From contig JAUIAO010000046.1 in the NCBI GenBank assembly GCA_030425425.1, positions 1 through 50,355 on the forward strand: a DNA stretch of 50,355 bases, given 5' to 3'. A program made the position numbers and the translations under genes. Below the pieces are notes generated by a model. It ran no database searches, was not told the origin of the DNA, and saw only the letters and a list, made by a program, of their open reading frames with translations. The stretch comes from Bacteroidia bacterium (lineage in GTDB: Bacteria > Bacteroidota > Bacteroidia > Cytophagales > Cyclobacteriaceae). This document shows, piece after piece, positions 7,516 to 18,400 of the stretch. The stretch's first letter is position 1, and each line of letters begins with the position of its first letter.

Positions 7516-10500
7516 TTACTGATTCTCCACCCACTTTCGTGCATTCACGAATGGCTCAATCCATATAGACACTTCATCATTCTTAATTGGCTCTTTGTGT
7601 GCCCAGTTCCAAGGGAAAATCGTACGCTCCAGGTGAGGCATTATAGCCACGTGACGTCCATTTTGCGAGGCAACAGCTGCACAGGCAAAATCACTTCCGT
7701 TCGGGTTGCCAGGGAAAGCCTCATAGCTGTATTTCACTGGAATGTTGTAATCTTCTGGTTTCCCGGGCAGTACAAACTTACCTTCTCCATGCGCTAGCCA
7801 GATACCAAGTCTACTGTCAGCAAGTGATCCAAACATTACAGTGTCATTCTTTTCAATATCCACATTGACAAATGCTGATTCAAACTTTTCGGAGATGTTG
7901 TGGTGCATTCTCGGGTGAGCTTCTCCCATTTCTGGGTAAATCAGTCCCAATTCCATCATTACCTGGCAGCCGTTACAGACACCAAGACTCAAAGTATCTG
8001 CTCGATTGTAGAAATTATCGAGTGCTCTTTTAGCTTTTTCATTGAAAATGAATGAACCGGCCCATCCTTTCGCAGAGCCAAGAACGTCAGAGTTGGAGAA
8101 TCCTCCTACAAACACGATCATGTTGACATCTGAAAGATCTTCTCTGCCGTATACCAAGTCTGTCATGTGAACATCCTTTACATCAAAACCTGCCAGATAA
8201 AGTGAATAAGCCATTTCACGGTCTCCGTTCACTCCTTTTTCACGGATAATCGCTGCCTTGATGCCTGATGGTGTTCTGCGCTTCGGATCAATTCCATAAT
8301 GTGCAAAAGTCCCTTCAAAGCCTTCTGGGAATTTATATTGAAGGGGTTGGTTTTTAAAATTATTAAACCTCATCTCGGCAACTTCCGGAACAGTTTGTTC
8401 TCTATCTAATTGGTAAGATGTGCTCATCCAGATATCCCGGAGATAGTCGATGGATAATTCTAAATTCCAGGTATCTTTTGAAAGTTTTAGTGATCTTGAC
8501 TCACTCATTTCACCAAGTTCTAGTGCTTTGACCGAATATTTATCCAAAACCCTCTTTACGGCAGGCTCATTTTCTACTTGAATTACAGCAGCTGGATTTT
8601 CGGCAAATAAGATTTTTACCACATCATCCTCTGCAAAGCCATCAAGGGAAACCTTCAACCCACCAATAACATTCGGAAAGTTCATTTCTAACAGAGTCGT
8701 CAATAAACCTCCGGCCGAAACATCATGACCTGCTAAGATCAATCCTTCGCTGATCAATTCTTGAATAGCCTTGAAACCACCGGAAACGCTTTCAATATCA
8801 GCGTCTGGAGCTTTACTCCCGATGATCGAAATGGCTTGACCAAAACTACTTCCTCCTAATTCTAACTCACTGACAGAGAATGGTATATATAAAATTTTAG
8901 ATACTTCTGAAGGTTTGATATTCGGGGTGACTACCTTCCTGATATCACTCACTTCTCCTACCGAACTCACGATCACGGTTCCTGGAGACAATACTTTCTT
9001 TCCATTCGGATATTTCTGCGCCATTGACAGGGAATCCTTACCTGTCGGTATGTTGATTCCTAGTCCTGATGCAAACTCACTGATTTCTTTCACCGCTTCA
9101 TACAGGCGAGCATTTTCACCATCATTTTTCGCTGGCCACATCCAGTTGGCACTCAGCGAGATACCTGGCATTCCGTGAGTTAAAGGTGCCCAAACTAAGT
9201 TAGTCAATGCTTCAGTTAACGAAAGTCTTGATCCAGCGCCTGGGTTGATCAAGGCAGGGATAGGAGAGTGGCCAAGACTTGTTGCGATTCCTTTATTGCT
9301 GTTGAAATCAAGAGCCATCACGGCTACATTATTCAGAGGAACCTGAATTTCACCAACAGTTTGCTGCAAAGCTACTTTTCCTGTTACAGATCGATCCACT
9401 TTGTTGGTCAACCAATCTTTACTTGCTACACCTTCAAGCTGTAGCACTCTTTCGAGATATTCTTCTATTCGGTCAACATCATACTCCTTATCCTTATAAA
9501 TTTTTTGCTGTTTGGTATCTTCCAGAATTGTAACCGGTGAAGATCCGAACATGTGCATCATTTTCAAATCAAATGGAGCTTTTTCGGCACCTTCACGCTT
9601 GAATTTTAATTCAAGATCACCAGTCGTTTTACCTACCTCGTAATAAGGTGCTCGCTCACGTGCAGATACATCTTTGAGGTATTTGGCATTTTTTGGATCT
9701 ATAACAAGACCCATGCGCTCCTGAGATTCATTTCCGATGATTTCTTTCTCAGAAAGAGTAGGATCACCAACTGGGAATTTTTCCAGATGAAATTCTCCGC
9801 CTGTTTCTTCTACCAGCTCCGACAGACAGTTGAGGTGTCCTCCAGCTCCGTGATCATGTATGGAAACTATTGGATTTTCATCCAATTCAGCCATTGCTCT
9901 TACAGCATTCGCAGCACGCTTTTGCATTTCAGGGTTGGATCGCTGGACAGCATTGAGCTCCAATGCACTACTGAATGCACCCGTATCTACAGATGATACA
10001 GCTCCACCGCCCATTCCAATTCGATAGTTGTCACCACCCAGTAAAACGACAGTTTGATCTTTCTCTACTTTCTTTTTTAGTCCGTCTTTTAGCTTTGCAA
10101 AACCAATTCCTCCGGCAAGCATGATCACTTTATCAAAAGCTATAGTCTCTTCATTTTCTTCATGCTCGAAAGTGAGCAAACTCCCACAAATCAATGGTTG
10201 ACCGAATTTATTACCGTAATCACTGGCCCCATTCGAGGCTTTGATTAGAATATCTTTTGGCGATTGATAAAGCCATTTTCGAGGAGTGACTTTTTGCTCC
10301 CACTTTTTAGAATCATTCAGGCGGGAATATGAAGTCATATAAACTGCCGTTCCTGCCAAAGGGAAACTGCCTGTTCCGCCGGCCATTCTGTCCCTGATTT
10401 CACCACCTGACCCTGTTGCAGCTCCATTGAAAGGCTCTACAGTCGTTGGGAAGTTGTGCGTTTCGGCCTTAAGAGATATGATTGATTCATAATCCTTTAT

Positions 10501-11196
10501 CTCAAAAAAGTCGGGTTTATCCTGTGTTTTTGGAGCGAATTGCTCCACTACTGGTCCTTTGATAAAAGCTACATTGTCTTTGTATGCAGAGACGATCTGT
10601 CCCGGATGGTCTTTAGAAGTTTTCTTGATCCACTGGAATAGCGTCATTGGCATGTTGTCCCCATCAATGATAAACTGGCCATTGAATATCTTGTGTCGGC
10701 AATGCTCAGAGTTGATTTGAGAAAAACCAAAAACCTCAGAATCAGTGAGATCACGACCAATTTGAGTAGAAACTTCTTTCAAGAAATCTATTTCGTCTGA
10801 GCTAAGTGCCAACCCTTCTTTTTGATTGTAGGTCTCCAAGTCACTGATGTACTGAATAGGGGCAGGCTTAATTTTGAGAGTAAAAATATCCTGATCAATT
10901 AAATCGTATTTCTGCTGAAGCATCGGGTCAAAAAGCTGACCATTATCTGCATGAAATGCCTCAATTCTGTTGATATTATCTATTCCTGCATTCTGAGCAA
11001 TTTCCACGGCATTGGTACTCCATGGAGTGATCATTTCTTTGCGAGGACCGATGAATTTGCCAGTAAGTGAACTGCTTTCTATTTTTTGTGCACCCGAAAA
11101 CAACCATTCTAATTTTTTTTCTGTGTCTGGTGCCAATTCGGCTTTGCTGCCCACCACGTAATAGAGCTCCGTGGATTTTTTGAAAATGTAAATCAT
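7516..11196 (-). CDS. purL: Phosphoribosylformylglycinamidine synthase (single-chain FGAM synthase)
   Basis: A 1226-residue ATP- and glutamine-dependent enzyme converting FGAR to FGAM in de novo purine synthesis; this is the long form with synthase and glutaminase in one chain. Seen: the FGAM-synthase linker 'FGFSQINSEHCRHKIFNGQF' near residue 170, the catalytic region 'SLKAETHNFPTTVEPFNGAATGSGG' near 250, and a second AIRS-like half with 'AGHDVSAGGLLTTLLEMNF'. The C-terminal class I glutaminase has nucleophile Cys in 'LGVCNGCQVM' near residue 1070 and the terminal 'MPHLERTIFPW' with conserved His and Glu. The start at 11196 (MIYIFKKS) was chosen over in-frame ATGs at 11211 and 11247, because homology begins here and it leaves a leader after the upstream hydrolase gene. 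Confidence 0.96.
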   Translation of the reverse strand: MIYIFKKSTELYYVVGSKAELAPDTEKKLEWLFSGAQKIESSSLTGKFIGPRKEMITPWSTNAVEIAQNAGIDNINRIEAFHADNGQLFDPMLQQKYDLIDQDIFTLKIKPAPIQYISDLETYNQKEGLALSSDEIDFLKEVSTQIGRDLTDSEVFGFSQINSEHCRHKIFNGQFIIDGDNMPMTLFQWIKKTSKDHPGQIVSAYKDNVAFIKGPVVEQFAPKTQDKPDFFEIKDYESIISLKAETHNFPTTVEPFNGAATGSGGEIRDRMAGGTGSFPLAGTAVYMTSYSRLNDSKKWEQKVTPRKWLYQSPKDILIKASNGASDYGNKFGQPLICGSLLTFEHEENEETIAFDKVIMLAGGIGFAKLKDGLKKKVEKDQTVVLLGGDNYRIGMGGGAVSSVDTGAFSSALELNAVQRSNPEMQKRAANAVRAMAELDENPIVSIHDHGAGGHLNCLSELVEETGGEFHLEKFPVGDPTLSEKEIIGNESQERMGLVIDPKNAKYLKDVSARERAPYYEVGKTTGDLELKFKREGAEKAPFDLKMMHMFGSSPVTILEDTKQQKIYKDKEYDVDRIEEYLERVLQLEGVASKDWLTNKVDRSVTGKVALQQTVGEIQVPLNNVAVMALDFNSNKGIATSLGHSPIPALINPGAGSRLSLTEALTNLVWAPLTHGMPGISLSANWMWPAKNDGENARLYEAVKEISEFASGLGINIPTGKDSLSMAQKYPNGKKVLSPGTVIVSSVGEVSDIRKVVTPNIKPSEVSKILYIPFSVSELELGGSSFGQAISIIGSKAPDADIESVSGGFKAIQELISEGLILAGHDVSAGGLLTTLLEMNFPNVIGGLKVSLDGFAEDDVVKILFAENPAAVIQVENEPAVKRVLDKYSVKALELGEMSESRSLKLSKDTWNLELSIDYLRDIWMSTSYQLDREQTVPEVAEMRFNNFKNQPLQYKFPEGFEGTFAHYGIDPKRRTPSGIKAAIIREKGVNGDREMAYSLYLAGFDVKDVHMTDLVYGREDLSDVNMIVFVGGFSNSDVLGSAKGWAGSFIFNEKAKRALDNFYNRADTLSLGVCNGCQVMMELGLIYPEMGEAHPRMHHNISEKFESAFVNVDIEKNDTVMFGSLADSRLGIWLAHGEGKFVLPGKPEDYNIPVKYSYEAFPGNPNGSDFACAAVASQNGRHVAIMPHLERTIFPWNWAHKEPIKNDEVSIWIEPFVNARKWVENQ

Positions 11197-11243
11197 ATAG
11201 AGAAGGGACATTCGATTTGTCAGCGCAAAAATAGAAGATTTGC

Positions 11244-12026
11244 TCAAAGATTATCCTCTGAAAGTAACGAAGAGACAAGAGATTTACTTCCTTCTATCAT
11301 TTGGTGATGTTTCAGCGGTAATAAATGAGTGTTTGAATACTTGAACAACTGTTCTTTCTCTTGGATTTTTTCAGGAATGATAATAGAGTCTTGCTCACCC
11401 AGAATGAAATCTATCTGACATTGGATTTCAGAGAATTGAGTTTTTTTCAAAAAAAGACATTTAAAATACATCCAGGAACGATAGACCCTTATTCTGTTTT
11501 CAATGATTGAAAGTTCTTTTTCGGCAAATCGGATCATAGAATAACTGGCTAATGAAAATTGACGGGCCAGCTTCACCAAGCTATTGAATTGATCAGGGTG
11601 ATACATCAGATAGCGGAAAATCCAATTGGTTGCAGGATGAACTGCAACTTTATACCAGGGGTTTTGATAAACACCGTCTGGAGCTACAAGAATCATCTTT
11701 TTAACTGATTTTGGAAACATTTTGGCGGTAGCTAATGCAAATCTTCCACCTAAACTGAAGGCTCCAATATCGAAATCATTGATTTCATTTTGTTGAAGGA
11801 ACTGATCAAAATCAACTTTCCAATTTTTGAGTGTAAGAGGGTTTTCTGCTCTCATACTTTTGCCATGATAGTATAAGTCAAAGCTATAAATGGTGTAGGA
11901 GTTTTGTATCAAGTCAATCCAAGGTTCAAAGATTTCATGTGTTTGACCAAATCCATGAAACAAAACGATGGTTTTGTTTCCATTGCCGAATTTCTTGTAA
12001 AAGAGCTGATTTCCTTCCATGACCAT
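11244..12026 (-). CDS. Alpha/beta-fold hydrolase
   Basis: A hydrolase of about 260 residues. Seen: the oxyanion motif 'VLFHGFGQTHEIF' near the N-terminus, the nucleophile elbow 'GAFSLGGR' with Ser, an Asp in 'LGEQDSIIIPE', and a C-terminal His in 'LPLKHHQMIEG', giving a plausible Ser-Asp-His triad. The substrate cannot be inferred. The start is uncertain: 12026 or 12020 fits the domain, whereas the longest frame (12071) adds a hydrophobic stretch of doubtful meaning. It lies upstream of purL on the same strand and divergent from the tetR/RND operon. Confidence 0.82.
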   Translation of the reverse strand: MVMEGNQLFYKKFGNGNKTIVLFHGFGQTHEIFEPWIDLIQNSYTIYSFDLYYHGKSMRAENPLTLKNWKVDFDQFLQQNEINDFDIGAFSLGGRFALATAKMFPKSVKKMILVAPDGVYQNPWYKVAVHPATNWIFRYLMYHPDQFNSLVKLARQFSLASYSMIRFAEKELSIIENRIRVYRSWMYFKCLFLKKTQFSEIQCQIDFILGEQDSIIIPEKIQEKEQLFKYSNTHLLPLKHHQMIEGSKSLVSSLLSEDNL

Positions 12027-12109
12027 TATCTGAAGGTTAAGAAATAGAAAAAATTTTAAAAAATCAGACAATTCTTTAAACCTTATTGATTTAGGGTCGT
12101 TGACACGAT

Positions 12110-12149
12110 GGAAACTTTTGGAATAACCAAAGTTTCCTGCGTATTTTCG
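12110..12149 (+). promoter_or_regulatory. Promoter with overlapping palindromic operator, tetR/RND operon
   Basis: The inverted repeat GGAAACTTTTGG (12110-12121) / CCAAAGTTTCC (12127-12137) is complementary apart from one extra T. It overlaps a TTTTG element (12116-12120) that stands 21 bases before TATTTTCG (12142-12149), which resembles the Bacteroidota -33/-7 pattern. This position suits autorepression by the TetR protein that starts at 12169. Confidence 0.5.
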
Positions 12150-12168
12150 CGGCTTTAAAAATCAAACA

Positions 12169-12786
12169 GTGAAAGACAAAATATTAGAAGGAGCGCATTC
12201 ATTATTCATACAATACGGAGTGAGATCTGTATCGATGGATGACGTGGCGAGGGCTTTGTCTATGTCCAAAAAGACATTATACCAGCATTTTTCCAATAAA
12301 GATGATTTGGTAACGGAGGCTGTAAGGTTACACATGGAGCGTGAGGCAAAAGAATTTGATGATATTCATGAAGAAGCAGACAATGCCATAGCAGAACTAT
12401 TTCTGATTTCGCGATGCATGAGAGAGCATGTTCTGAATCTTAATCCATCATTGCTCTATGACCTGCAGAAATATCATGCGAATGCCTGGGAACTCTTTCA
12501 GCAATTCAAGAAGGAATATCTGATGGGGCAAATCAGCCGGAATCTCGATAGAGGTATCCAGGAAGGATTCTACAGAAAAGAAATCAATGCCAAAGTACTG
12601 GCGATGTATCGAGTAGAGTCTGTTCAGCTAATATTCAATGATCAGCTCTTCCCACGTCCCGAATTTGATTTTGCGGATGTACAGATGCAGGTATTTGATC
12701 ACTTTGTGCATGGGCTTTTGTCTGATTTGGGTAGAGAGCTTTATCGCACACATTTAGAAATGAATTCAGAAAATCACTCAAAATAA
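12169..12786 (+). CDS. TetR/AcrR-family transcriptional regulator of the RND operon
   Basis: A 205-residue TetR-type repressor. The N-terminal helix-turn-helix spans about residues 8-52, with 'VSMDDVARALSMSKKTLYQHF' as the recognition unit. The remainder is an all-helical ligand-binding domain with no recognisable ligand signature. It starts with GTG, and no upstream in-frame ATG fits. Its stop lies four bases before the TolC-like gene, so it heads a tetR-tolC-adaptor-pump operon and is the likely local repressor. A palindrome at 12110-12137 overlaps the predicted promoter. Confidence 0.92.
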   Translation: MKDKILEGAHSLFIQYGVRSVSMDDVARALSMSKKTLYQHFSNKDDLVTEAVRLHMEREAKEFDDIHEEADNAIAELFLISRCMREHVLNLNPSLLYDLQKYHANAWELFQQFKKEYLMGQISRNLDRGIQEGFYRKEINAKVLAMYRVESVQLIFNDQLFPRPEFDFADVQMQVFDHFVHGLLSDLGRELYRTHLEMNSENHSK

Positions 12787-12790
12787 ATAC

Positions 12791-14230
12791 ATGAGAAATA
12801 GCACTCATATGAAACTCAAACTACTATTTATAATGACACTTTTGGGCTATTCGGGGATGGCTCAGAAAACAGGTAATTCCTACACGCTGGAGGAGTGTAT
12901 TGATTATGGCCTGAAGAATAATATTCAGGTACAGAATGCACAACTGGATGAGGAAATTGCAAAAGCTAAGGTAAAAGAAACCGTAGGAATAGGTTTGCCT
13001 CAGGTCAGTGGCTCTGTGGCGTTGCAGCACAGTCCTGATCTTCAACGTTTTTTCAGTCGGTATGATACTACAGGGGGATTTTCCTTCGTAGATCCTGCTG
13101 CAGCCAATGCAATCGGATTGGATCAGGGGGAGGTTTTTGCTGCTCAGAACTTTTTCCAACTGAAAAGTGTAGGTACTGCAGAATTGAATATCAATCAGTT
13201 GATTTTCAACGGATCGTATATTGTGGGATTACAAGCATCCAACGCTTATAAGGATCTTTCAGTAAAGCAGGCAAATCAAACTAAAGAGGAAAATATCAAA
13301 AATATTTCAATGGCCTTTTACAACCTGCTCATCATGCAGGAGCGGTTAGAACTGGTAGAATCTAACCTCAAGCGCATAAAGGAACTATATGAAACCACAG
13401 CGGCTATGCAAGAGAATGGTTTTGCTGAAAAGATTGATGTGGATCGTCTTAAAGTGAATTTGAACAATCTGAATGTAGCCGTTAGGAATACAGCTAATGG
13501 TCTCGACTTGGCTCAAATGCTATTGAAGTTCCAAATGAATTATCCCATGAATCAGGAATTGGATATAGAAGGGTCACTGGAAAATGTGGTATTACAGCAG
13601 GTTGAGGGGCCTGATAGTGAATGGAATTATTCCAAAAGAACAGACTATCAGGTTTTGGAAGCGAATAAAAAACTTCAGGAGTTGAATATAAAAAACAAAT
13701 ATGCAGAGGCACTTCCAAGCATTGGGGCTTTTGCAAATATTGGTTATATGACTCAGGCTCCTTCTTTTGGTGGGTTGTTTAAAACCGAATCAGATTTTAC
13801 TGAATCGGATCAAATAGGTACCGATGGATGGTACAATTATACTTCGGTTGGGTTGGCGTTGAACTGGAACTTTTTTACGGGATTGCAAAGAAGCTATCAG
13901 ATACAGCAAGAAAAACTTAATCTACAGAAGATTGATAATAGCTTCAAAATGTTGGAAAATAATATAGAGATGGAAGTCACTCGGAATCAGGACGCATTGG
14001 ATGTGGCGCTGGAGACACTGGATGTTCAGTCCGAAAATCTGGATTTGGCAACCAATATTTATGAGATTTCTCAAATCAAATATGAAGAGGGAGTAGGCAG
14101 TAGCCTGGAAGTCACCGAAGCAGATGCAGCCCTCAAGGAAGCTCAAACTAATTACTATAGCGCACTATATGACGCCATAGTAGCACAAATTGAACTCAAG
14201 AAATCATTAGGAACACTTTACAACAAATAG
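12791..14230 (+). CDS. TolC-family outer membrane efflux protein
   Basis: A 479-residue outer-membrane channel of the TolC/OEP family that would form the exit duct of the tripartite pump. A signal peptide ends near 'GYSGMAQ'. The two repeated OEP halves are visible: 'YTLEECIDYGLKNNIQVQNAQLD' opens the first, and the second ends with 'SLEVTEADAALKEAQTNYYSALYDAI', with long alpha-helical hairpins between. The start at 12791 follows directly on tetR; a second ATG at 12809 (MKLKLLF) gives a more conventional signal peptide and may be the true one. It is followed closely by the adaptor gene. Confidence 0.92.
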   Translation: MRNSTHMKLKLLFIMTLLGYSGMAQKTGNSYTLEECIDYGLKNNIQVQNAQLDEEIAKAKVKETVGIGLPQVSGSVALQHSPDLQRFFSRYDTTGGFSFVDPAAANAIGLDQGEVFAAQNFFQLKSVGTAELNINQLIFNGSYIVGLQASNAYKDLSVKQANQTKEENIKNISMAFYNLLIMQERLELVESNLKRIKELYETTAAMQENGFAEKIDVDRLKVNLNNLNVAVRNTANGLDLAQMLLKFQMNYPMNQELDIEGSLENVVLQQVEGPDSEWNYSKRTDYQVLEANKKLQELNIKNKYAEALPSIGAFANIGYMTQAPSFGGLFKTESDFTESDQIGTDGWYNYTSVGLALNWNFFTGLQRSYQIQQEKLNLQKIDNSFKMLENNIEMEVTRNQDALDVALETLDVQSENLDLATNIYEISQIKYEEGVGSSLEVTEADAALKEAQTNYYSALYDAIVAQIELKKSLGTLYNK

Positions 14231-14277
14231 TCATGTTGATCACTAAAATCAAAGACTCAAAATATCTACATAAAAAT

Positions 14278-15417
14278 ATGAAACGACTCAATCATACCTT
14301 AATCCTGACTCTGATCGCTGTGGTCTTTTATGCATGCGGTGGAGGAGAAGCGTCCAATGATAAATTGGCCGAACTTGACGCATTGAAACAAGAAAGAAAA
14401 GAACTAGACAGCAAAATCAAATCACTTGAAGAGGAGCTTATTGAAAGCGGACAAATCAAACCTGCTGAAGTGAGAAAGGTGCTTGTGACTGCTTTTGATC
14501 TGAATCCAAAGGCTTTTGAGCATCGTGTGGAGATCAGAGGAGGAGTAGCTTCCAAAAGAGATGTGATGCTTTCCGCAGAGACCATGGGTAAAATAGAGTC
14601 AATCAAGGTGAAAGAAGGGCAGCGGGTAAAAAAAGGTCAGCTTTTGATTGCACTGGAAGCAGATATTTTGAAAAACAGCATTTCAGAAGTTAAAACACAG
14701 CTGGAATTGGCGGCTACAATCTATGAGCGTCAGTCTAAGCTTTGGAAGCAGAACATCGGTACTGAGGTGCAATACTTACAGGCTAAAAACAACAAGGAAT
14801 CATTAGAGAAAAAATTGGAAACACTCAATGCTCAGTTGAGCCGGGCGAGAGTGGTGGCTCCTTATAGCGGAGTGGTAGATAATATACCGGTGAAGGTAGG
14901 AGAAATGGCTCAGCCAGGTTTGCCGCTGTTGAGAATCGTGAACCCTGAAGATATGTACATCACTGCAGACGTTTCTGAATCATATCTCGGTAGATTTGAT
15001 GAAGGTCAGTCGGTGAATATTTATTTTCCATCTCAGGACAAATCAATCACTTCTAAAATCTCTAGTGTAGGACAGGTGATCAAAAATGAAAACCGAACTT
15101 TTGAGATTGAAATTAATCTGCCGGCAACCAATTTTCCTGTTAGACCAAATCAGGTGGTGGTGATCGATATGGCAGATTACCAAACGGAGAATGCATTGGT
15201 AGTGCCTACAAAAATCATCCAAACGGATAGTAAGGGTAGCTATGTATATGAGTTAGTCAATGAAGGAGAGAACATTGTAGCGAAAAAAGTATACGTAGAG
15301 CCGGGAGTAAGCTATGATCTGAAAACTGAAATCCTCGATGGGTTGAATAAAGGACAGGTCATTGCAAATGATGGATTCAGAGAGCTTGCTCAGGGTATGG
15401 CTGTGTCTATTCAGTAA
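14278..15417 (+). CDS. RND efflux periplasmic adaptor (membrane fusion lipoprotein)
   Basis: A 379-residue membrane fusion protein linking the inner-membrane pump to the outer channel. With the start at 14278 a lipoprotein signal is clear: hydrophobic stretch, then 'VVFYAC' with Cys20 followed by GGG, so it should be lipid-anchored. After a short coiled coil (residues 25-50), the biotinyl-lipoyl-like half 'IKVKEGQRVKKGQLLIAL' appears near residue 105, then a helical hairpin, then 'VVAPYSGVVDNIPVKVGE', then beta-barrel and membrane-proximal domains. An upstream in-frame ATG at 14233 would bury the signal peptide behind 15 residues and is unlikely. It sits between the TolC-like and pump genes. 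Confidence 0.92.
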   Translation: MKRLNHTLILTLIAVVFYACGGGEASNDKLAELDALKQERKELDSKIKSLEEELIESGQIKPAEVRKVLVTAFDLNPKAFEHRVEIRGGVASKRDVMLSAETMGKIESIKVKEGQRVKKGQLLIALEADILKNSISEVKTQLELAATIYERQSKLWKQNIGTEVQYLQAKNNKESLEKKLETLNAQLSRARVVAPYSGVVDNIPVKVGEMAQPGLPLLRIVNPEDMYITADVSESYLGRFDEGQSVNIYFPSQDKSITSKISSVGQVIKNENRTFEIEINLPATNFPVRPNQVVVIDMADYQTENALVVPTKIIQTDSKGSYVYELVNEGENIVAKKVYVEPGVSYDLKTEILDGLNKGQVIANDGFRELAQGMAVSIQ

Positions 15418-15447
15418 TCTTTTCACTCACAGTTTAAACATTGAAAA

Positions 15448-18400
15448 ATGACTGACGATCCGAATTATTTCGAAACTAATAAACAGTTTGGACTAACTAC
15501 TCTTTCGCTTAAAAATAAGACGACTGTGTATGTGATCACCATTCTGATAGTGGTAATGGGGATATTGACCTATCTCACATTGCCGAAGGAAAGCTTTCCG
15601 GAGATTTCACAGCCTATCGTGTATGTGGGTACGCCACATCCGGGTAACTCTCCGGTAGATATGGAAAACCTGGTTACCAGGCCATTAGAGAAAGAAATCA
15701 ATGCCATTGCGGAAGTTGATAATATCAAATCTACTTCCGTTCAGGATTATTCTACCATCATCGTAGAGTTTACATCAGATACTGATATAGAAGATGCATT
15801 GACTAAGGTGAAAGATGCAGTGGATAGAGCAAAACCCGATCTTCCGGAATTGCAAACAGATCCATCTGTATTCGAAATGGATGTGTCTGAGTTTCCGATT
15901 TTGAATATCAACCTCTCTGGAAACTACAGCATGGAAGAACTGAACGAATATGCTGAATATCTGGAAGAAGAAATCGAAAAAGTCCCGCAGATTTCGAAAG
16001 TAGAGATCAGGGGAATTAACGAAAAAGAGCTTAAAATCAATGTGGACCCGTTCCAGATGGAAGCTCGTGAGGTGAACTTCATGGATATTGAAAATGCGAT
16101 CAGAGCCGAGAATATCACCCTCTCTGGAGGTAGTGTGAAACAAGGTGACATCCGTAGATCCGTGCGCGTGGTTGGTGAGTTTACCAATCCCGATCAAGTT
16201 CTGGATGTGGTGGTGAAAGCAGAGAAAGGAAATATCGTCTATCTGAAGGATATCGCTGAAGTTGATTTTGATTATAAAGAAGCTAAGGATTATGCTCGCT
16301 TAAGAGGAAATCCTGTGGTGATGGTGGACGTGATCAAGCGTAGTGGAGAAAACCTTCTCACCGCCACTGATCAAATCAATGAGATCATAGAAAAAGCGAA
16401 AACTGAAGTATTTCCGAAAGATTTAGTTGTTACCAAGACTAACGATCAATCGGAGCAAACGCGTGAACAAGTAAGCTCACTTGAGAATAATATTATCTCT
16501 GGGGTGATACTTGTAGTATTGGTATTGCTGTTCTTCCTTGGATCGCGAAATGCACTATTCGTAGGGGTAGCGATTCCTTTGTCTATGTTCATGTCGTTTA
16601 TGATTCTGGGAATTTTTGGAATCAGTATCAACATGATGGTTCTGTTCTCCCTGATCATGGCTTTGGGTATGTTGGTAGATAATGGAATTGTGGTTGTGGA
16701 GAATGTTTATCGCTTGAGAGAAGAAGGTTACAGTGCTTTTGAAGCTTCCAAGCAAGGGGTAGGAGAGGTTGCATGGCCGATTATCGCATCCACGGCCACT
16801 ACTTTAGCGGCATTCCTTCCATTGGCATTTTGGCCTGGGATCATGGGAGAATTCATGAAATATTTGCCGATTACTCTGATGGTGACTTTGGGATCTTCAT
16901 TGTTTGTAGCCCTGGTGATCAACCCTGTTTTGATCACTTCATTCATGAAGCTAGACACAGGTGAAGTACGCAAAGGAAGAATATTGATTTTTTCAGCAAT
17001 AGCAATTGTAGTAGGAATTCTTTTGTATTTCGCAGGAGCAGCGATCCTAAGTAACTTATTGCTGATTGCAGCGATTATCACTTTGCTCAATGTTTACGTG
17101 TTAACTCCATTATCAAGATCTTTTCAGAGTAGTTTCTTACCATGGCTGGAAGGTTTTTACAAGAAAACACTGAATTTTGCTTTGGCCGGATGGAGACCAA
17201 TCGTCTTCTTCTGGGGTACGGTTTTACTTTTTATAGTCTCTATTGGGCTCATGATGGTTTTTCCACCGGATGTTGAGTATTTTCCTAAAACCCCACCAAA
17301 GTATATCAATGTCTTTGTAGAATATCCGGTGGGTACTGATATTGAGCATACCAATGAATTTACTAATTCATTAGAAAGCAAGGTGTTCAAAATAGTAGAG
17401 CCTTATGAGGGAATCGTAGAATCTATCATTGCCAACGTAGGTCAGGGTACATCTGACCCGAATGACCCGTCAGCATTCGGACAGCAAGACACTCCGAATA
17501 AGGCGAGGATTACAGTGAATTTCAAGGAGTTTAAATATCGAAATGGTGTGGATACTTATGAGATATTGGCTGAGGTGAGAGAAGGATTGGGTGACTATCC
17601 GGGAGTAGCGGTGACTGTAGACCAAAACTCTGATGGACCTCCAGCTGGGAAACCAATTAGTATTGAAATATCTGGTGAAAAGTATGCCAAGCTGATTGAT
17701 ATTACTGAGTCTATGAAAAAACTGATCAATGAATCAGGCATCGAAGGGATAGAACACCTAAAGGCTGATTTGGAAACAGGTAAACCTGAATTGGTTGTGA
17801 ATATAGACCGTGAAAAGGCCAGAAGGTTTGGTTTATCTACCAATTCCATTGCCATGGAAATGAGAACTGCATTGTTTGGGAAAGAGATTTCCAAATACAA
17901 GCAGGGTGAGGATGATTATGAAATTCAGCTTCGACTGATGGAGAAATATAGAAATGATCCGGATGCTTTGATGAATAAAAGCATCATTTTCCGAGATCAA
18001 TCCAGTGGCCGAATCAAAAATGTACCTATTTCATCTGTAGCTACTACGGAGCTGAGCAGTACTTACGGTTCGGTGAAGAGAAAGGATCTGAATCGTGTGA
18101 TTACACTTAGCTCTAACGTAGAGCAAGGATACAACGCCACACTGATCAATAACGAAATCAAAGAATTATTGACAGATTTCAAAATGCCGGAAGGCTATGA
18201 ATACAAGTTTGGTGGTGAGCAGGAAAAGCAAGCCGAGGAAATGGCTTTCTTAACTAAGGCACTCGGTATTGCAGTAAGTTTGATCTTCCTCATCATTGTA
18301 GCACAATTCAATAAAGTAACTACTCCATTCATCATCATGATGTCAGTGGTGCTGAGTACCATTGGGGTATTTCTTGGTTTGGTTATTTTCCAGATGAACT

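Noticed and set aside
16728-17090. Long antisense frames within RND, PurL and permease genes
   Set aside because: They lie wholly inside genes with strong homology on the other strand and have no domain content; they are reading-frame shadows.
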